From assembly GCA_964653285.1 (NCBI GenBank), contig CAZZEX010000025.1:1-53840 (forward strand): a DNA stretch of 53,840 bases, in the 5' to 3' direction. Shown piece after piece: positions 22,128 to 29,743 of this stretch; the stretch's first letter is position 1; the number at the start of each line of letters is the position of its first letter. The notes beneath the pieces are model-generated. The model did not search any database. It worked only from the letters and a program-made list of their open reading frames with translations, and was not told where the DNA came from. Made by a program: the position numbers and the translations under genes. This stretch comes from CAZZEX01 sp964653285 (GTDB lineage: Bacteria; Chloroflexota; Anaerolineae; B4-G1).

Positions 22128-23270
22128 CTAATCCAGCCTCTTTTTGAACGTCACCGCCGCGAACCCCATCACCGCGACTCCGTAGACGAGGAGGGCCAAC
22201 ACGTCGCTCCACATAAAGGATAGCCCGACCCCCTTGGTGATGATCCCGCGAGCGATGCGGATGAAATAGGTCGCCGGGATGAGATTGCCGACAGCCTGTA
22301 CCAGCGGCGGCATCGTCGTCCGTGGATAAAAGAGGCCGGTCAGCATCGTCGTCAGCAGTACCAGCACGGTCGTCAACTGCTGGGCTTGCTTTTGCGTTTG
22401 CGCCACAGTCGAGATCAAGAGTCCCAGCCCCAACCCGGAGACGATGAACAACAAGGAGAGCCAGGCAAAGAGCCAGGGGCTTCCCTGGAAGGGCACGTCG
22501 AACCAAAAGACCCCTGTCAGAACCAGGATCAGCGTGTCAACGACGGTGATAAAGATATTGGGCACCACTTTGCTGATCATGAGTTCTATTGGGCGGACGG
22601 GCGTGACCAGGAGTTGTTCCAGGGTGCCCAACTCGCGCTCGCGCACCACGGACATGGCTACCTGGGCGATGGTCAGGATTTGCAACAGTATCGCCGCTAT
22701 TCCCGGCACCATAAAGATCATGCCGTCCATGTCGGGGTTGTAGAGAACGCGGATTGAGGTGTAGATGGGGAGCGATCCCAGGCCAATGGCTCCCATTCCC
22801 ATCTGGTTTGCCTTTTCCATCAGCAACTCCACCGACTGGGACTGGGCGATAGCGCTCGCCGCGCTGTAGCCCGTCTGGACGGTGAGGGTATCGGAGCCGT
22901 CAAAGATGATCATAACTTGGCCGCTGCCCCGTTCGACCTGCGCCGCGAAATCGGGAGGGATCACGAGGCCAGCTTTGACCTGTTCCGCGTCAATTGCCCG
23001 AACGACCGCATCCTCGTCCTCCACGTACATTTTCACGTCAAAGTACCCCGAGATTTCCAGTGCCTCGATGAAAGCCCGGCTCCGAATATCCTTGCTCATA
23101 TCCGCGACTGCGGTGGGCATGTGATCTACCAACAGGTTCACGGCGTAGGCAAAAAAGAACATCAGGACGATGGGCATGAGCAGGATAATCATCAGCGTGC
23201 GCCAATCCCGCAGGATCTGGATTATCTCTTTCTGTGTAAAGGCAAGGGTGCGTTTCAGCGACTTGGGCAT
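22128..23270 (-). CDS. ABC-2 type exporter permease
   Basis: A 380-residue permease starting at ATG 23270 (MPKSLKRT), preceded by AAGGA on the minus strand. The 20 residues upstream of this start are translated from a MITE end and are not native. The layout matches its paralogues: QKEIIQILRDWRTLMIILL, an extracytoplasmic domain (RSRAFIEALEISGYFD to QVMIIFDGSDT), then five helices with MSVVRERELGTLEQLLVTPV. It should heterodimerise with the permease at 23550-24683 to form the channel of the second exporter. The substrate is unknown. Confidence 0.92.
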   Translation of the reverse strand: MPKSLKRTLAFTQKEIIQILRDWRTLMIILLMPIVLMFFFAYAVNLLVDHMPTAVADMSKDIRSRAFIEALEISGYFDVKMYVEDEDAVVRAIDAEQVKAGLVIPPDFAAQVERGSGQVMIIFDGSDTLTVQTGYSAASAIAQSQSVELLMEKANQMGMGAIGLGSLPIYTSIRVLYNPDMDGMIFMVPGIAAILLQILTIAQVAMSVVRERELGTLEQLLVTPVRPIELMISKVVPNIFITVVDTLILVLTGVFWFDVPFQGSPWLFAWLSLLFIVSGLGLGLLISTVAQTQKQAQQLTTVLVLLTTMLTGLFYPRTTMPPLVQAVGNLIPATYFIRIARGIITKGVGLSFMWSDVLALLVYGVAVMGFAAVTFKKRLD

Positions 23271-23284
23271 ATTATTTCTTCCTT

Positions 23285-23431
23285 CTAGCAGTCTGTCGGA
23301 GAGAACACGTTTTGCTGAGAAAAGCCCCACTCGACTACGATTTTGAGCCGGAATTCAGGTCTCGCGCCCCACTTTTACCGCAAAAAGTGGTGAATTTAGG
23401 GGCAGCATTTTTCACTCCGACAGGCTGCTAG
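23285..23431. mobile_element. MITE-like element 1 with CTAG boundaries
   Basis: Terminal inverted repeats CAGTCTGTCGGAG and CTCCGACAGGCTG lie just inside CTAG at both ends (23285-23288 and 23428-23431). The 147-bp interior has no coding capacity but contains a further palindrome around CCACTTTTACC. CTAG fits the YTAR target duplication of IS5-group elements, so this is probably a non-autonomous derivative. Confidence 0.8.
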
Positions 23432-23553
23432 CAGTTTGTCGGAGAGACATTCAGGAGTCTAGGCTTCAGCCGGTTTTGCCGGAAATTGCTGCCTTTTCCC
23501 CGGCTAAAGCCTCGACTCCAGCCCCTCGGGGGTTCTCTCCGACAGGCTGCTAG
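23428..23553. mobile_element. MITE-like element 2, back to back with element 1
   Basis: Shares the CTAG at 23428-23431 with element 1 and ends in CTAG at 23550-23553. The ends CTAGCAGTTTGTCGGAGAGA and CTAGCAGCCTGTCGGAGAGA (the latter on the other strand) differ at two bases. The interior is a near-perfect 20-bp palindrome (GGAGTCTAGGCTTCAGCCGG and counterpart). Its right CTAG provides the stop codon of the next permease. Confidence 0.82.
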
Positions 23554-24683
23554 TCCAGCCCTTGCTTGAACGCGCGAGTGGCAAAGACCATGATCACGAT
23601 ACTGTAGACGAGCATCGCGACGACCTGCTCCCACAAAAACTCGATGCCGATACCCTTGCTGACAATGCCTCGCGCGATGGGGATAAAATAAGTCAGCGGG
23701 AACAAATCTCCGGCGAGGCGGAGCGCAAGGTTCATCTTGTCACGGGGGAACATAAAGCCCGAAAGCACGATCCCCAGCATCATCACCGTCATGATTATTT
23801 GCTGGGCCTGATTCTGGTTCTTGGAGATGGTCGAGATCAAGATGCCCAGCCCCAACCCGGAGAAGACGTACATAAACGCCAGCCAGAAAAAGAGCCAGAA
23901 ATTACCCTGAAAGGGCACGCCGAACATAAAAATGCCCATCGCCAGGATAGTCAGCAAATTGATCATGGCGATCAATATGTTGGGGACAATTTTGCCTATC
24001 ATAAGCTCGCCGGGCCGGATGGGCGTTACCAGAATTTGCTCGATGGTACCCACCTCGCGCTCGCGCACCACAGCGGCGGCGGTCAGGGCGACGCTTTGCA
24101 TTTGCAGAATCATCGCGCACATGCCGGGGATGACAAACCAGAGAACTTCCATGTTGGGGTTGTAGAGGATACGGATGAGCGCGTCGAGGGGCAAAAAGCT
24201 CTGCCCTTTTGCCAGCAGCCCCGAACGCGCCACCTTCTCCATTAACACATCGGTCGCGTGCATTTCGGCGATGATAGCGGCGGCGCTATAGGCCGATTGA
24301 GAGGTCATCAGGTCAGAGCCGTCTACCAGGAACAATGCCTGGGCGTCACCGCGCTCCACGCGGGCGGCAAAGTCGGGCGGAATCACGACACCGGCCCGGG
24401 CGCGCCCTTCGTCAATAGCTTGTGTCACCTCGGTCTGGCTGGGGGCGTAGGCGACGACGTCAAAGTAGCCGGAAGCCACCAGCGCGTTCACGTAGGATTG
24501 GCTGGCGCTATCGTGGCTCTGGTCGGCCACGATTGTGGGGATGTGGTCCACGTTCAGGTTGATGGCGTAGGCCAGGAGGAGCAACTGTATTATGGGCATG
24601 CTGAGTTGGATGAGCAGCGTGCGCCTATCTCGGAAGGTCTGGATAAACTCTTTTTGTATGACTGTCCAAATTCGTCGTAGCAT
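23550..24683 (-). CDS. ABC-2 type exporter permease
   Basis: A 377-residue permease with IQKEFIQTFRDRRTLLIQLS at its N-terminus, an extracytoplasmic domain (SYVNALVASGYFDVVAYAPS to ALFLVDGSDLM), and five C-terminal helices including AAAVVREREVGTIEQILVTP. It directly follows the TetR gene (19-bp spacer) and precedes a second permease, so the two likely form a heterodimer, as YbhS and YbhR do. The TAG stop at 23550-23552 lies in the end of an inserted MITE. The paralogues end in (K/R)RLD or QGLD, so the coding sequence appears complete despite the insertion. Confidence 0.92.
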   Translation of the reverse strand: MLRRIWTVIQKEFIQTFRDRRTLLIQLSMPIIQLLLLAYAINLNVDHIPTIVADQSHDSASQSYVNALVASGYFDVVAYAPSQTEVTQAIDEGRARAGVVIPPDFAARVERGDAQALFLVDGSDLMTSQSAYSAAAIIAEMHATDVLMEKVARSGLLAKGQSFLPLDALIRILYNPNMEVLWFVIPGMCAMILQMQSVALTAAAVVREREVGTIEQILVTPIRPGELMIGKIVPNILIAMINLLTILAMGIFMFGVPFQGNFWLFFWLAFMYVFSGLGLGILISTISKNQNQAQQIIMTVMMLGIVLSGFMFPRDKMNLALRLAGDLFPLTYFIPIARGIVSKGIGIEFLWEQVVAMLVYSIVIMVFATRAFKQGLD

Positions 24684-24702
24684 AGTTTACCTCAGAATAC
24701 GC

Positions 24703-25317
24703 CTACCGGGCGCGGATGCCGTCCAGGAGCAGGTCTACCATTGCCTCGGCCAAGGCGCGCCGCTTCTCCGGTGAAGGGAGCGGCGCTATCCCACGAATGG
24801 CCTGCACTATCAGACTCCCGAACATGCCCATCACCATCTGCGCCACCAACGCCGGGTCAACGAGGCGGAATACCCCGGCGGCGATGCACGCGGCGATGTA
24901 CTTTTCCAGCAGTTGGTGGATTTGTTTGATCCGCTCGGCGATGGATTCCTCCAGGATGCTGTCATCCACCCATACCTCGCTGAACAGGGTGCGATTGAAG
25001 GGGAGTTGTGCTTCGGTGATGTCCAGTCCCTTTTCGATCATCTCGACCATCGCATCACGGTCTCCCAGCCCGCCCATTTCCAGCAGGGCGGCCACTATCG
25101 GCGTCTCTGTCTCGTTGACGATGGCCGAAAGTATCTCGCGCTTGTTGCCAAAGTAGAGATAGATCGTGCCCGGCGCGATGCCGGCGCGACCAGCGATCTC
25201 TTTCATCGTAGCCCGCTGGTAGCCCTTCTCGGCAAAGACGACGGCGGCGGCCTCCAGAATCTGTGTCCGGCGGGTCGCGGCGCTTTTTTCAGTTGCAGAG
25301 GACGGTGTGTCGTTCAT
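24703..25317 (-). CDS. TetR-family repressor of the second exporter operon
   Basis: A 204-residue regulator. The N-terminal domain is ILEAAAVVFAEKGYQRATM, then KEIAGRAGIAPGTIYLYF, then NKREIL, a standard TetR helix-turn-helix. The C-terminal helices (GLDITEAQLPFNRTLFSEV, ESIAERIKQIHQLLEKYI) form the effector-binding part. It heads the operon TetR-permease-permease-ATPase-ATPase (minus strand). A perfect palindrome lies 21 bases upstream of its start beside a consensus promoter, so it very probably represses its own operon. The inducer is unknown. Confidence 0.93.
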   Translation of the reverse strand: MNDTPSSATEKSAATRRTQILEAAAVVFAEKGYQRATMKEIAGRAGIAPGTIYLYFGNKREILSAIVNETETPIVAALLEMGGLGDRDAMVEMIEKGLDITEAQLPFNRTLFSEVWVDDSILEESIAERIKQIHQLLEKYIAACIAAGVFRLVDPALVAQMVMGMFGSLIVQAIRGIAPLPSPEKRRALAEAMVDLLLDGIRAR

Positions 25318-25338
25318 GGATATTCTCCCTCCCGACTG

Positions 25339-25389
25339 AATGAACGTTCATTTAGGCGAGATTATACCCTATTGCCCCCCCGCTGTCAA
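25339..25389 (-). promoter_or_regulatory. Consensus promoter with TetR operator palindrome
   Basis: Minus strand TTGACA (25384-25389), 17-bp spacer, TATAAT (25361-25366). Eight bases after the -10 box is the perfect 14-bp palindrome AATGAACGTTCATT (25339-25352), covering the expected transcription start. It differs in sequence from the operator array at 20051-20084, so the two TetR proteins probably do not share sites. Confidence 0.87.
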
Positions 25390-25409
25390 GGAGTACTTTG
25401 GTACTATGA

Positions 25410-25451
25410 AGGTGCGACGCACTTGCACTGGCCTCAAAGTGCGTCGCGCCT
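25410..25451. repeat. Palindromic repeat of the GGTGCGACGCACTT family
   Basis: AGGTGCGACGCACTT (25410-25424) and AAAGTGCGTCGCGCCT (25436-25451) form a stem around a short loop, followed by ATTTTT. The same arms occur intact around the IS1182 insertion at 47726-49699. The T-run would let it act as a terminator read on the + strand. Confidence 0.85.
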
Positions 25452-25487
25452 ATTTTTACCGGCTCTACGTGGAAACGCAGGGTACGT

Positions 25488-25580
25488 ATGCTCAAAGGGG
25501 ACGTGCCGTCCCCGTATGTGGGGTCGAGACAATGCACTACCTCCAGGTGTGGGACGCGGACGACACGTCCGCTTTGAGCA
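25488..25580. repeat. Long hairpin repeat in a gene-free stretch
   Basis: TGCTCAAAGGGGACGTG (about 25489-25505) pairs with CACGTCCGCTTTGAGCA (about 25564-25580) with one mismatch. The gene-free stretch 25390-25695 consists mainly of this and the repeat at 25410-25451, and I see no coding signal in it. Confidence 0.75.
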
Positions 25581-25695
25581 CCCCACTAATCCGCGTAGAG
25601 CCTTTTTACCCTGACTTGTTCCGATGTCTGTAAGATGAGGAGGTAGCCGTCTTACTTTTGTATTGAATTGTTAATGTGCGTGACTTGCTCACTTA

Positions 25696-26640
25696 TTACC
25701 GCATACAGGCGATGAACACGTCTTCCAACGATGGTTCAATGATCGCCATGTCGCCGGGTTCTATGCCGGCCCGGCGCAACTCGGCGGCGATGGCTTCCTC
25801 GTGCCGCTCCATCTCAGGGCCGGTGACGTGCACCAGGGGGCCGTACATAGCGACCTCGTTGAGCGGCAGTTTGCCGGACTCGCGGGCGGCGCGCAGCACC
25901 TTGACCGCCTGGGGTGTGTTGTCGGGCGCGATTTCCAGCACCTGCCCGCGCATCACGTCCCGCTTGATCTCCTCCGGCGAGCCGAGGGCGATCAATTTCC
26001 CCCGCTGGATAAAAGCCAGCCGGTGGCAGTGCTCGGCCTCGTCCATGTAGTGGGTGGTGACGAAAATGGTAATCTTCTCGGCAACCAGTTTGTAGAGCAG
26101 GTCCCAGAAGGCGCGCCGCGAGACGGGGTCAACGCCGGCGGTCGGTTCGTCGAGGAAGATCAACTCGGGCCGGTGGAGGATGGCGGCGCTGAGCGCCAAT
26201 CGCTGCCGCCAGCCCCCGGAGAGGTCCTTGGTGTGCGTGTGTTCGCGGCCCTCCAGGTTGGTCATGCGGAGCGCTTCCTGGATGCGTTCTTCCAGCAGGT
26301 TGTTTTCCAGGCCATACGCCCGGCCGTAGAAGCGCAGGTTTTGGAGCACCGTCAGGTCGTTGTAGAGGCTGAAACGCTGCGACATGTAGCCGACACGGGG
26401 CCGGATCTCCTCTGGGTGTTCGGTCACCGGCACGCCCAGCACCTCCACCGTTCCGGCGGTCGGTTTCAACAAGCCGAGCATCATGCGGATGGTGGTGGTC
26501 TTGCCAGCACCATTCGGGCCCAGGAAGCCGAAGATCTCCCCCCGCCGGACTTCGAAATCAATCCCATCCACGGTGGTGAAATCGCCGAAGCGTTTGGTCA
26601 GGCCGCGAGCGATGATGGTGGAGTTGTTGTCTGTCTCCAT
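25696..26640 (-). CDS. ABC-2 exporter ATPase, canonical type
   Basis: A 314-residue ATPase starting at ATG 26640 (METDNNSTII), preceded by AGGAGG on the minus strand. An upstream frame extension to 26670 has no supporting signal. It has GPNGAGKTT, YMSQRFSLY, DLSGGWRQRLAL, IFLDEPTAGVDP and VTTHYMDEAE, all catalytic elements. It groups with the canonical ATPases at 15280 and 20166. No histidine-less partner accompanies it. Upstream are only an unrelated small gene and a truncated permease, so it looks like the surviving part of a third exporter locus. Confidence 0.92.
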   Translation of the reverse strand: METDNNSTIIARGLTKRFGDFTTVDGIDFEVRRGEIFGFLGPNGAGKTTTIRMMLGLLKPTAGTVEVLGVPVTEHPEEIRPRVGYMSQRFSLYNDLTVLQNLRFYGRAYGLENNLLEERIQEALRMTNLEGREHTHTKDLSGGWRQRLALSAAILHRPELIFLDEPTAGVDPVSRRAFWDLLYKLVAEKITIFVTTHYMDEAEHCHRLAFIQRGKLIALGSPEEIKRDVMRGQVLEIAPDNTPQAVKVLRAARESGKLPLNEVAMYGPLVHVTGPEMERHEEAIAAELRRAGIEPGDMAIIEPSLEDVFIACMR

Positions 26641-26698
26641 ACAACCTCCTGAGCTGTCTACACCTGGCACAATTTAGGCCAGGCCAATGCCACTGTGA

Positions 26699-27115
26699 TT
26701 ACATCTCGCTCAGTTGAGCAAGTAGATCACCAAGCATCAACTTCTTCTGCCCCCGATGAAGTTGATGTAGGGCATTTTTTCCCCCACCAGCTTTGACACC
26801 TGTGAAACCTGCAATCCATACACTCCTCCAGGAACTAGCATCCTTATAGGTACGCATCCATGCTTTACAAGTACAAAGCGTTATCAAATCTCCCTGGAAA
26901 TTCGGAGCACTCCCGACTTGTACAAAACGCCCATGCCGGCTCTTGATTGTGCCAATGACGTAACAATAGACCTCTTGCTCAGAACCAACTTCCCGACACA
27001 GAGTGTCAAAAAGCTCCGCAAGTTTCAAGTTAGAGTTTTTAGCTAACCGTCTCTCCCTGGGAAAAGGTTGATAGATAGACAAATTCCTTGATGAACGCTT
27101 TGCTGCACATTTCAT
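26699..27115 (-). CDS. Unrecognised 138-residue protein with a CxC motif
   Basis: I do not recognise this protein with confidence. The start at ATG 27115 (MKCAAKRSSRNLSIYQ) is chosen because the longer frame runs into the permease gene. Residues about 45-115 carry YCYVIGTIKSRHGRFVQVGS, APNFQGDLITLCTCKAWMRT and WRSVWIAGFTG. The layout Pro-Asn..G..TL..CK..(I/M)R..W...W(I/V).G is reminiscent of the Nmad nucleotide-modification-associated domains found near phage and restriction genes, but that is a loose resemblance. The sequence is visibly more AT-rich than its neighbours. It sits between an ABC ATPase and a truncated permease, so it was probably inserted there and may have caused the truncation. 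Confidence 0.6.
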   Translation of the reverse strand: MKCAAKRSSRNLSIYQPFPRERRLAKNSNLKLAELFDTLCREVGSEQEVYCYVIGTIKSRHGRFVQVGSAPNFQGDLITLCTCKAWMRTYKDASSWRSVWIAGFTGVKAGGGKNALHQLHRGQKKLMLGDLLAQLSEM

Positions 27116-27150
27116 CGCTAAACCACTCCACGCAATTACGAAATACGCTC

Positions 27151-27969
27151 TCAGTCCAACGCCCGGCGCACGTAGCGCAGCGAGAACGTGCCGATCACCA
27201 GACCCAAGACAGCCAACGCCAGCACGTGCGGCCACAACACGTCCAGCCCGGCCCCCTTGAGCAAAATCCCCCGCAGGATGTCCAGCCAGTGATGGGCTGG
27301 AATCACGTTCGCCACGAGCTGCATGATCCGAGGCATAGATTCGACCGGGGCGGCGTAGCCGGTGAACATAAAATCAGCCATGCCGATCATCATGACCAGC
27401 AGGAATGCCTGGTGCTGCGTGCGCGACATGATCGAGATGACCATCCCCTTGCCCAACTCGACCAGCAGGTAGCCAAGGGCCAGGATCAGCAGCAAGGGTA
27501 ACGATCCCCGGACGGGGATGCCAAAGACGAAATGTACCGCGCTGAGCATGAGCACGAAATCGAAAAAGCCTACCAAAACGACCGGGATGGACTTGCCGAT
27601 GATGATCTCCATTGAGGAGAACGGCATGACCAGCAATTGCTCCAACGTGCCCAGTTCGCGCTCGCGGGAAAAGGAGAGCGCGGCAAAGAGGAGCGTCGTG
27701 AATTCCAGCATCAGGCCGAGTTCGGCAGGGGTCATGTAGAATGCCTCGGTGAGCGTCTCGTTGAACCAGACCTGCAGGCTGGTGTCGAAACCGGCAAAAT
27801 CCTCTTCCTTCAGCCCCAGGCGGCGCAGTGTGATACGCTGTCCCATCTCGCCGATGGTCCCTTCGACTGCCCGCAGGGCGGCCGTGGCCGGGGTACTTTC
27901 GGCCCCGTTGAGCAAAACCGCCAGAGAAGGATGTCCCGTGGGCGACGCCAGTTCGTTACTGGCGTATTG
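27151..27969 (-). pseudogene. N-terminally truncated ABC-2 permease
   Basis: The frame runs from just after a TGA at 27970-27972 and encodes the end of the extracytoplasmic domain (YASNELASPTGHPSLAVLLN) and the complete five-helix C-terminal part, including LSFSRERELGTLEQLLVMP. Roughly 120 N-terminal residues (entry helix, KE..RDxRTL motif, start of the outer domain) that the three other permeases possess are missing. The upstream DNA changes abruptly to a hairpin and the DegV gene. It is a remnant of the third exporter. An internal ATG could give a shorter five-helix protein, but function is doubtful. Confidence 0.8.
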
Positions 27970-27991
27970 TCAGGGGGTGCAGAGAACGGAA

Positions 27992-28021
27992 CGACCGCGC
28001 CCCGAGGGTGGGGCGCGGTCG
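27992..28021. terminator. Strong hairpin between degV and the truncated permease
   Basis: CGACCGCGCCCC (27992-28003) and its exact complement (28010-28021) around a 6-base loop. It lies 23 bases past the degV stop and may end that minus-strand operon, although no T-run follows. Confidence 0.6.
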
Positions 28022-28044
28022 AGGCGCAGGATTGGTCAGTCCGG

Positions 28045-28902
28045 TTATTCCGGGTAGAAAGCGATGCCGACGGTGCCTGGCCCAGCGTGGGTACCGATTA
28101 CAGGGCTGACCGCGGTGCGGTAGACCGTGGAGATGTCGAAGCGTCGCTTTACCTGCTCAGCGACAGCATCCCCTTCCTCGGGGCTGTCCACGTCAAGGAC
28201 AGACACCTCTGCCATCCGCTTCCCACCCAGCCGTTCCTCCGCGATTTCCAGCATCCGTGTGACTGCTTTGCGCTTGGTGCGCACCTGGGCCAGCGCATCA
28301 ATACACCCATCTTCCAGATGCAGCAGTGGCTTGATGTTCAACGCAGTTCCCAGGAGTCGTTTGGCCCCGCCGATGCGACCGCCACGGTGGAGATACTCCA
28401 GCGTGTCCACAGCGAACAGGAGGTTCATTCTATCCCGTGTCTTCTCGGCCGCGGCGATGACCTCTTCCAGCGAGCCCCCGGCCGCAGCCACGCGGGCCGC
28501 CGCCAGGACGATGAAACCCTGCCCCATTGAGGTGAAGAGCGAGTCTATGATTGTGATGTTGAGTTCGGGTAACTGTGCTTTGGCCGCTTCGGCCGAGGCG
28601 ACGGTGCCGCTGACCCCGGTGGAGATGTAAGCCCCCACGATGGTATCGGTGTCGCTCTCGGCGGCGGCGCGACGGAAGAAATCCATGAACTCGCCAGCCG
28701 AGGGCTGAGATGTGGTGGGGAAGGTCTTGTCTGTCCGCAGGCGGCGGTAGAAGGTGGATGGGTCTATGTCTACTCCGTCCCGGAAGCGCTCGTCGCCCCA
28801 GATGAGCCACAGAGGAATCACCGGAATGCTCAAACCGCCCAGCGCCTCTTCGGGAATGTAAGCCGTGCTGTCCGTCACTACTGCGATTCTGTGATTGCTC
28901 AT
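28045..28902 (-). CDS. DegV family fatty-acid-binding protein
   Basis: A 285-residue DegV protein starting at ATG 28902, preceded by GGGAGG on the minus strand. It has the N-terminal VVTDSTAYIPEE (the TDS motif), FPTTSQPSAGEF, the GAYISTGVSGT segment that holds the fatty-acid carboxylate, and NLLFAVDTLEYLHRGGRI with IKPLL in the second domain. DegV/FakB proteins bind fatty acids and in some bacteria present them to the kinase FakA. No fakA is seen here. It is the last gene of a minus-strand run beginning at trmI, but a large hairpin separates it from the zinc-ribbon gene, so separate transcription is possible. Confidence 0.93.
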   Translation of the reverse strand: MSNHRIAVVTDSTAYIPEEALGGLSIPVIPLWLIWGDERFRDGVDIDPSTFYRRLRTDKTFPTTSQPSAGEFMDFFRRAAAESDTDTIVGAYISTGVSGTVASAEAAKAQLPELNITIIDSLFTSMGQGFIVLAAARVAAAGGSLEEVIAAAEKTRDRMNLLFAVDTLEYLHRGGRIGGAKRLLGTALNIKPLLHLEDGCIDALAQVRTKRKAVTRMLEIAEERLGGKRMAEVSVLDVDSPEEGDAVAEQVKRRFDISTVYRTAVSPVIGTHAGPGTVGIAFYPE

Positions 28903-28981
28903 GACTGCCTCCCTTTCGCATGGTATTGAAGATGCCAACAGATAAAACACCATACTGGCGATTAGGATGCGCTTGCAAGTA

Positions 28982-29028
28982 AGTAGACAAGGGAAAGAAG
29001 GAGTGTACACCACCTCCCCTTGTCTACT
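28982..29028. terminator. Hairpin between the zinc-ribbon gene and degV
   Basis: AGTAGACAAGGG (28982-28993) pairs perfectly with CCCTTGTCTACT (29017-29028) around a 23-base loop. A T-rich stretch (CGTTTTCTTG) follows on the + strand. It lies after the minus-strand zinc-ribbon gene and could act as a terminator or processing site. Confidence 0.55.
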
Positions 29029-29052
29029 CGTTTTCTTGCCTATTCACGTTTC

Positions 29053-29670
29053 CTACGTGGCTTTGGCGATGGTGCCGCAGTAGGGACACTCGGCTGTGTG
29101 GGTGTCGTGCCATTCGACCTCATCGGGGACGAGCGGCGCGCCACACCCGCTACAGTGAGCCGGCAGGGTGCCACGCTTTTCAGTCACGTGCGGGACACGT
29201 TGTCTCACTTCGTCGAGCGACAGTCCCATTTCCTCGAGCGCCTGCGCGGCTTCCTGTTCCAGTTGGTCGGCCTGGGCGTCGTAGCCTTTCTCGCGCAGAG
29301 CAGCGGTTATCCTGGAGAGAACGCGAGGGACACGCCCGGCGCGGCCGCCGCGGGCGAGCAGTCGCAGCGCCTCTTGGGACTGCTCCACTGCGGCCTCTAC
29401 GTCATCAGCGGCCAAGCGAGCCCGGGACGCCTGGAGGGCCAGATTGGCGGCGCGGACGAGCATGTCGCGCTGCCTGGCCTCTTCAGACAGTCGTTCAAAG
29501 ATGTAGGCTGCCTCGGCGAACTGCCCGTCCGCCATCAGGCTGTTGGCATGGGTCAGCGCCCGACGTACTCTGGGCGGCAGTGGAGGGCGACGAGGTGGAG
29601 CCCCTGGAGGGGACAGCGGTGGTCGCCAGCGGCGCAACAGCGGACGACGGAAAGGACGTCTGCGAAACAT
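29053..29670 (-). CDS. Helical-repeat protein with C-terminal zinc ribbon
   Basis: A 205-residue protein of unknown function. The N-terminus is very rich in Arg and Pro (MFRRRPFRRPLLRRWRPP). Residues about 35-150 form TPR-like helices (HANSLMADGQFAEAAYIFE, AADDVEAAVEQSQEALRLL, KGYDAQADQLEQEAAQALE). The C-terminus has two Cys pairs, CSGC and CPYC, about 25 residues apart, a zinc ribbon. The layout suggests an adaptor that binds a protein or nucleic-acid partner. I see no catalytic motif. ATG 29670 is preceded by AGGAGGAATT on the minus strand. It is separated from the VIT gene upstream by a heptamer array. Confidence 0.82.
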   Translation of the reverse strand: MFRRRPFRRPLLRRWRPPLSPPGAPPRRPPLPPRVRRALTHANSLMADGQFAEAAYIFERLSEEARQRDMLVRAANLALQASRARLAADDVEAAVEQSQEALRLLARGGRAGRVPRVLSRITAALREKGYDAQADQLEQEAAQALEEMGLSLDEVRQRVPHVTEKRGTLPAHCSGCGAPLVPDEVEWHDTHTAECPYCGTIAKAT

Positions 29671-29687
29671 AGCAAATTCCTCCTATT

Positions 29688-29743
29688 CTTGCTTCCTGCC
29701 TCCTGCCTCTTGCACCTTGCCTCTTGCCTCTTGCCTCTTGTAC
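29688..29743 (-). repeat. Eight-copy heptamer array in an intergenic space
   Basis: CTTGCTT, CCTGCCT, CCTGCCT, CTTGCAC, then CTTGCCT three times, and CTTGTAC, ending exactly at the base before the VIT stop codon (29744). On the minus strand these are AGGCAAG units, close to the GCAGGAG heptamers of mutS. Confidence 0.93.
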
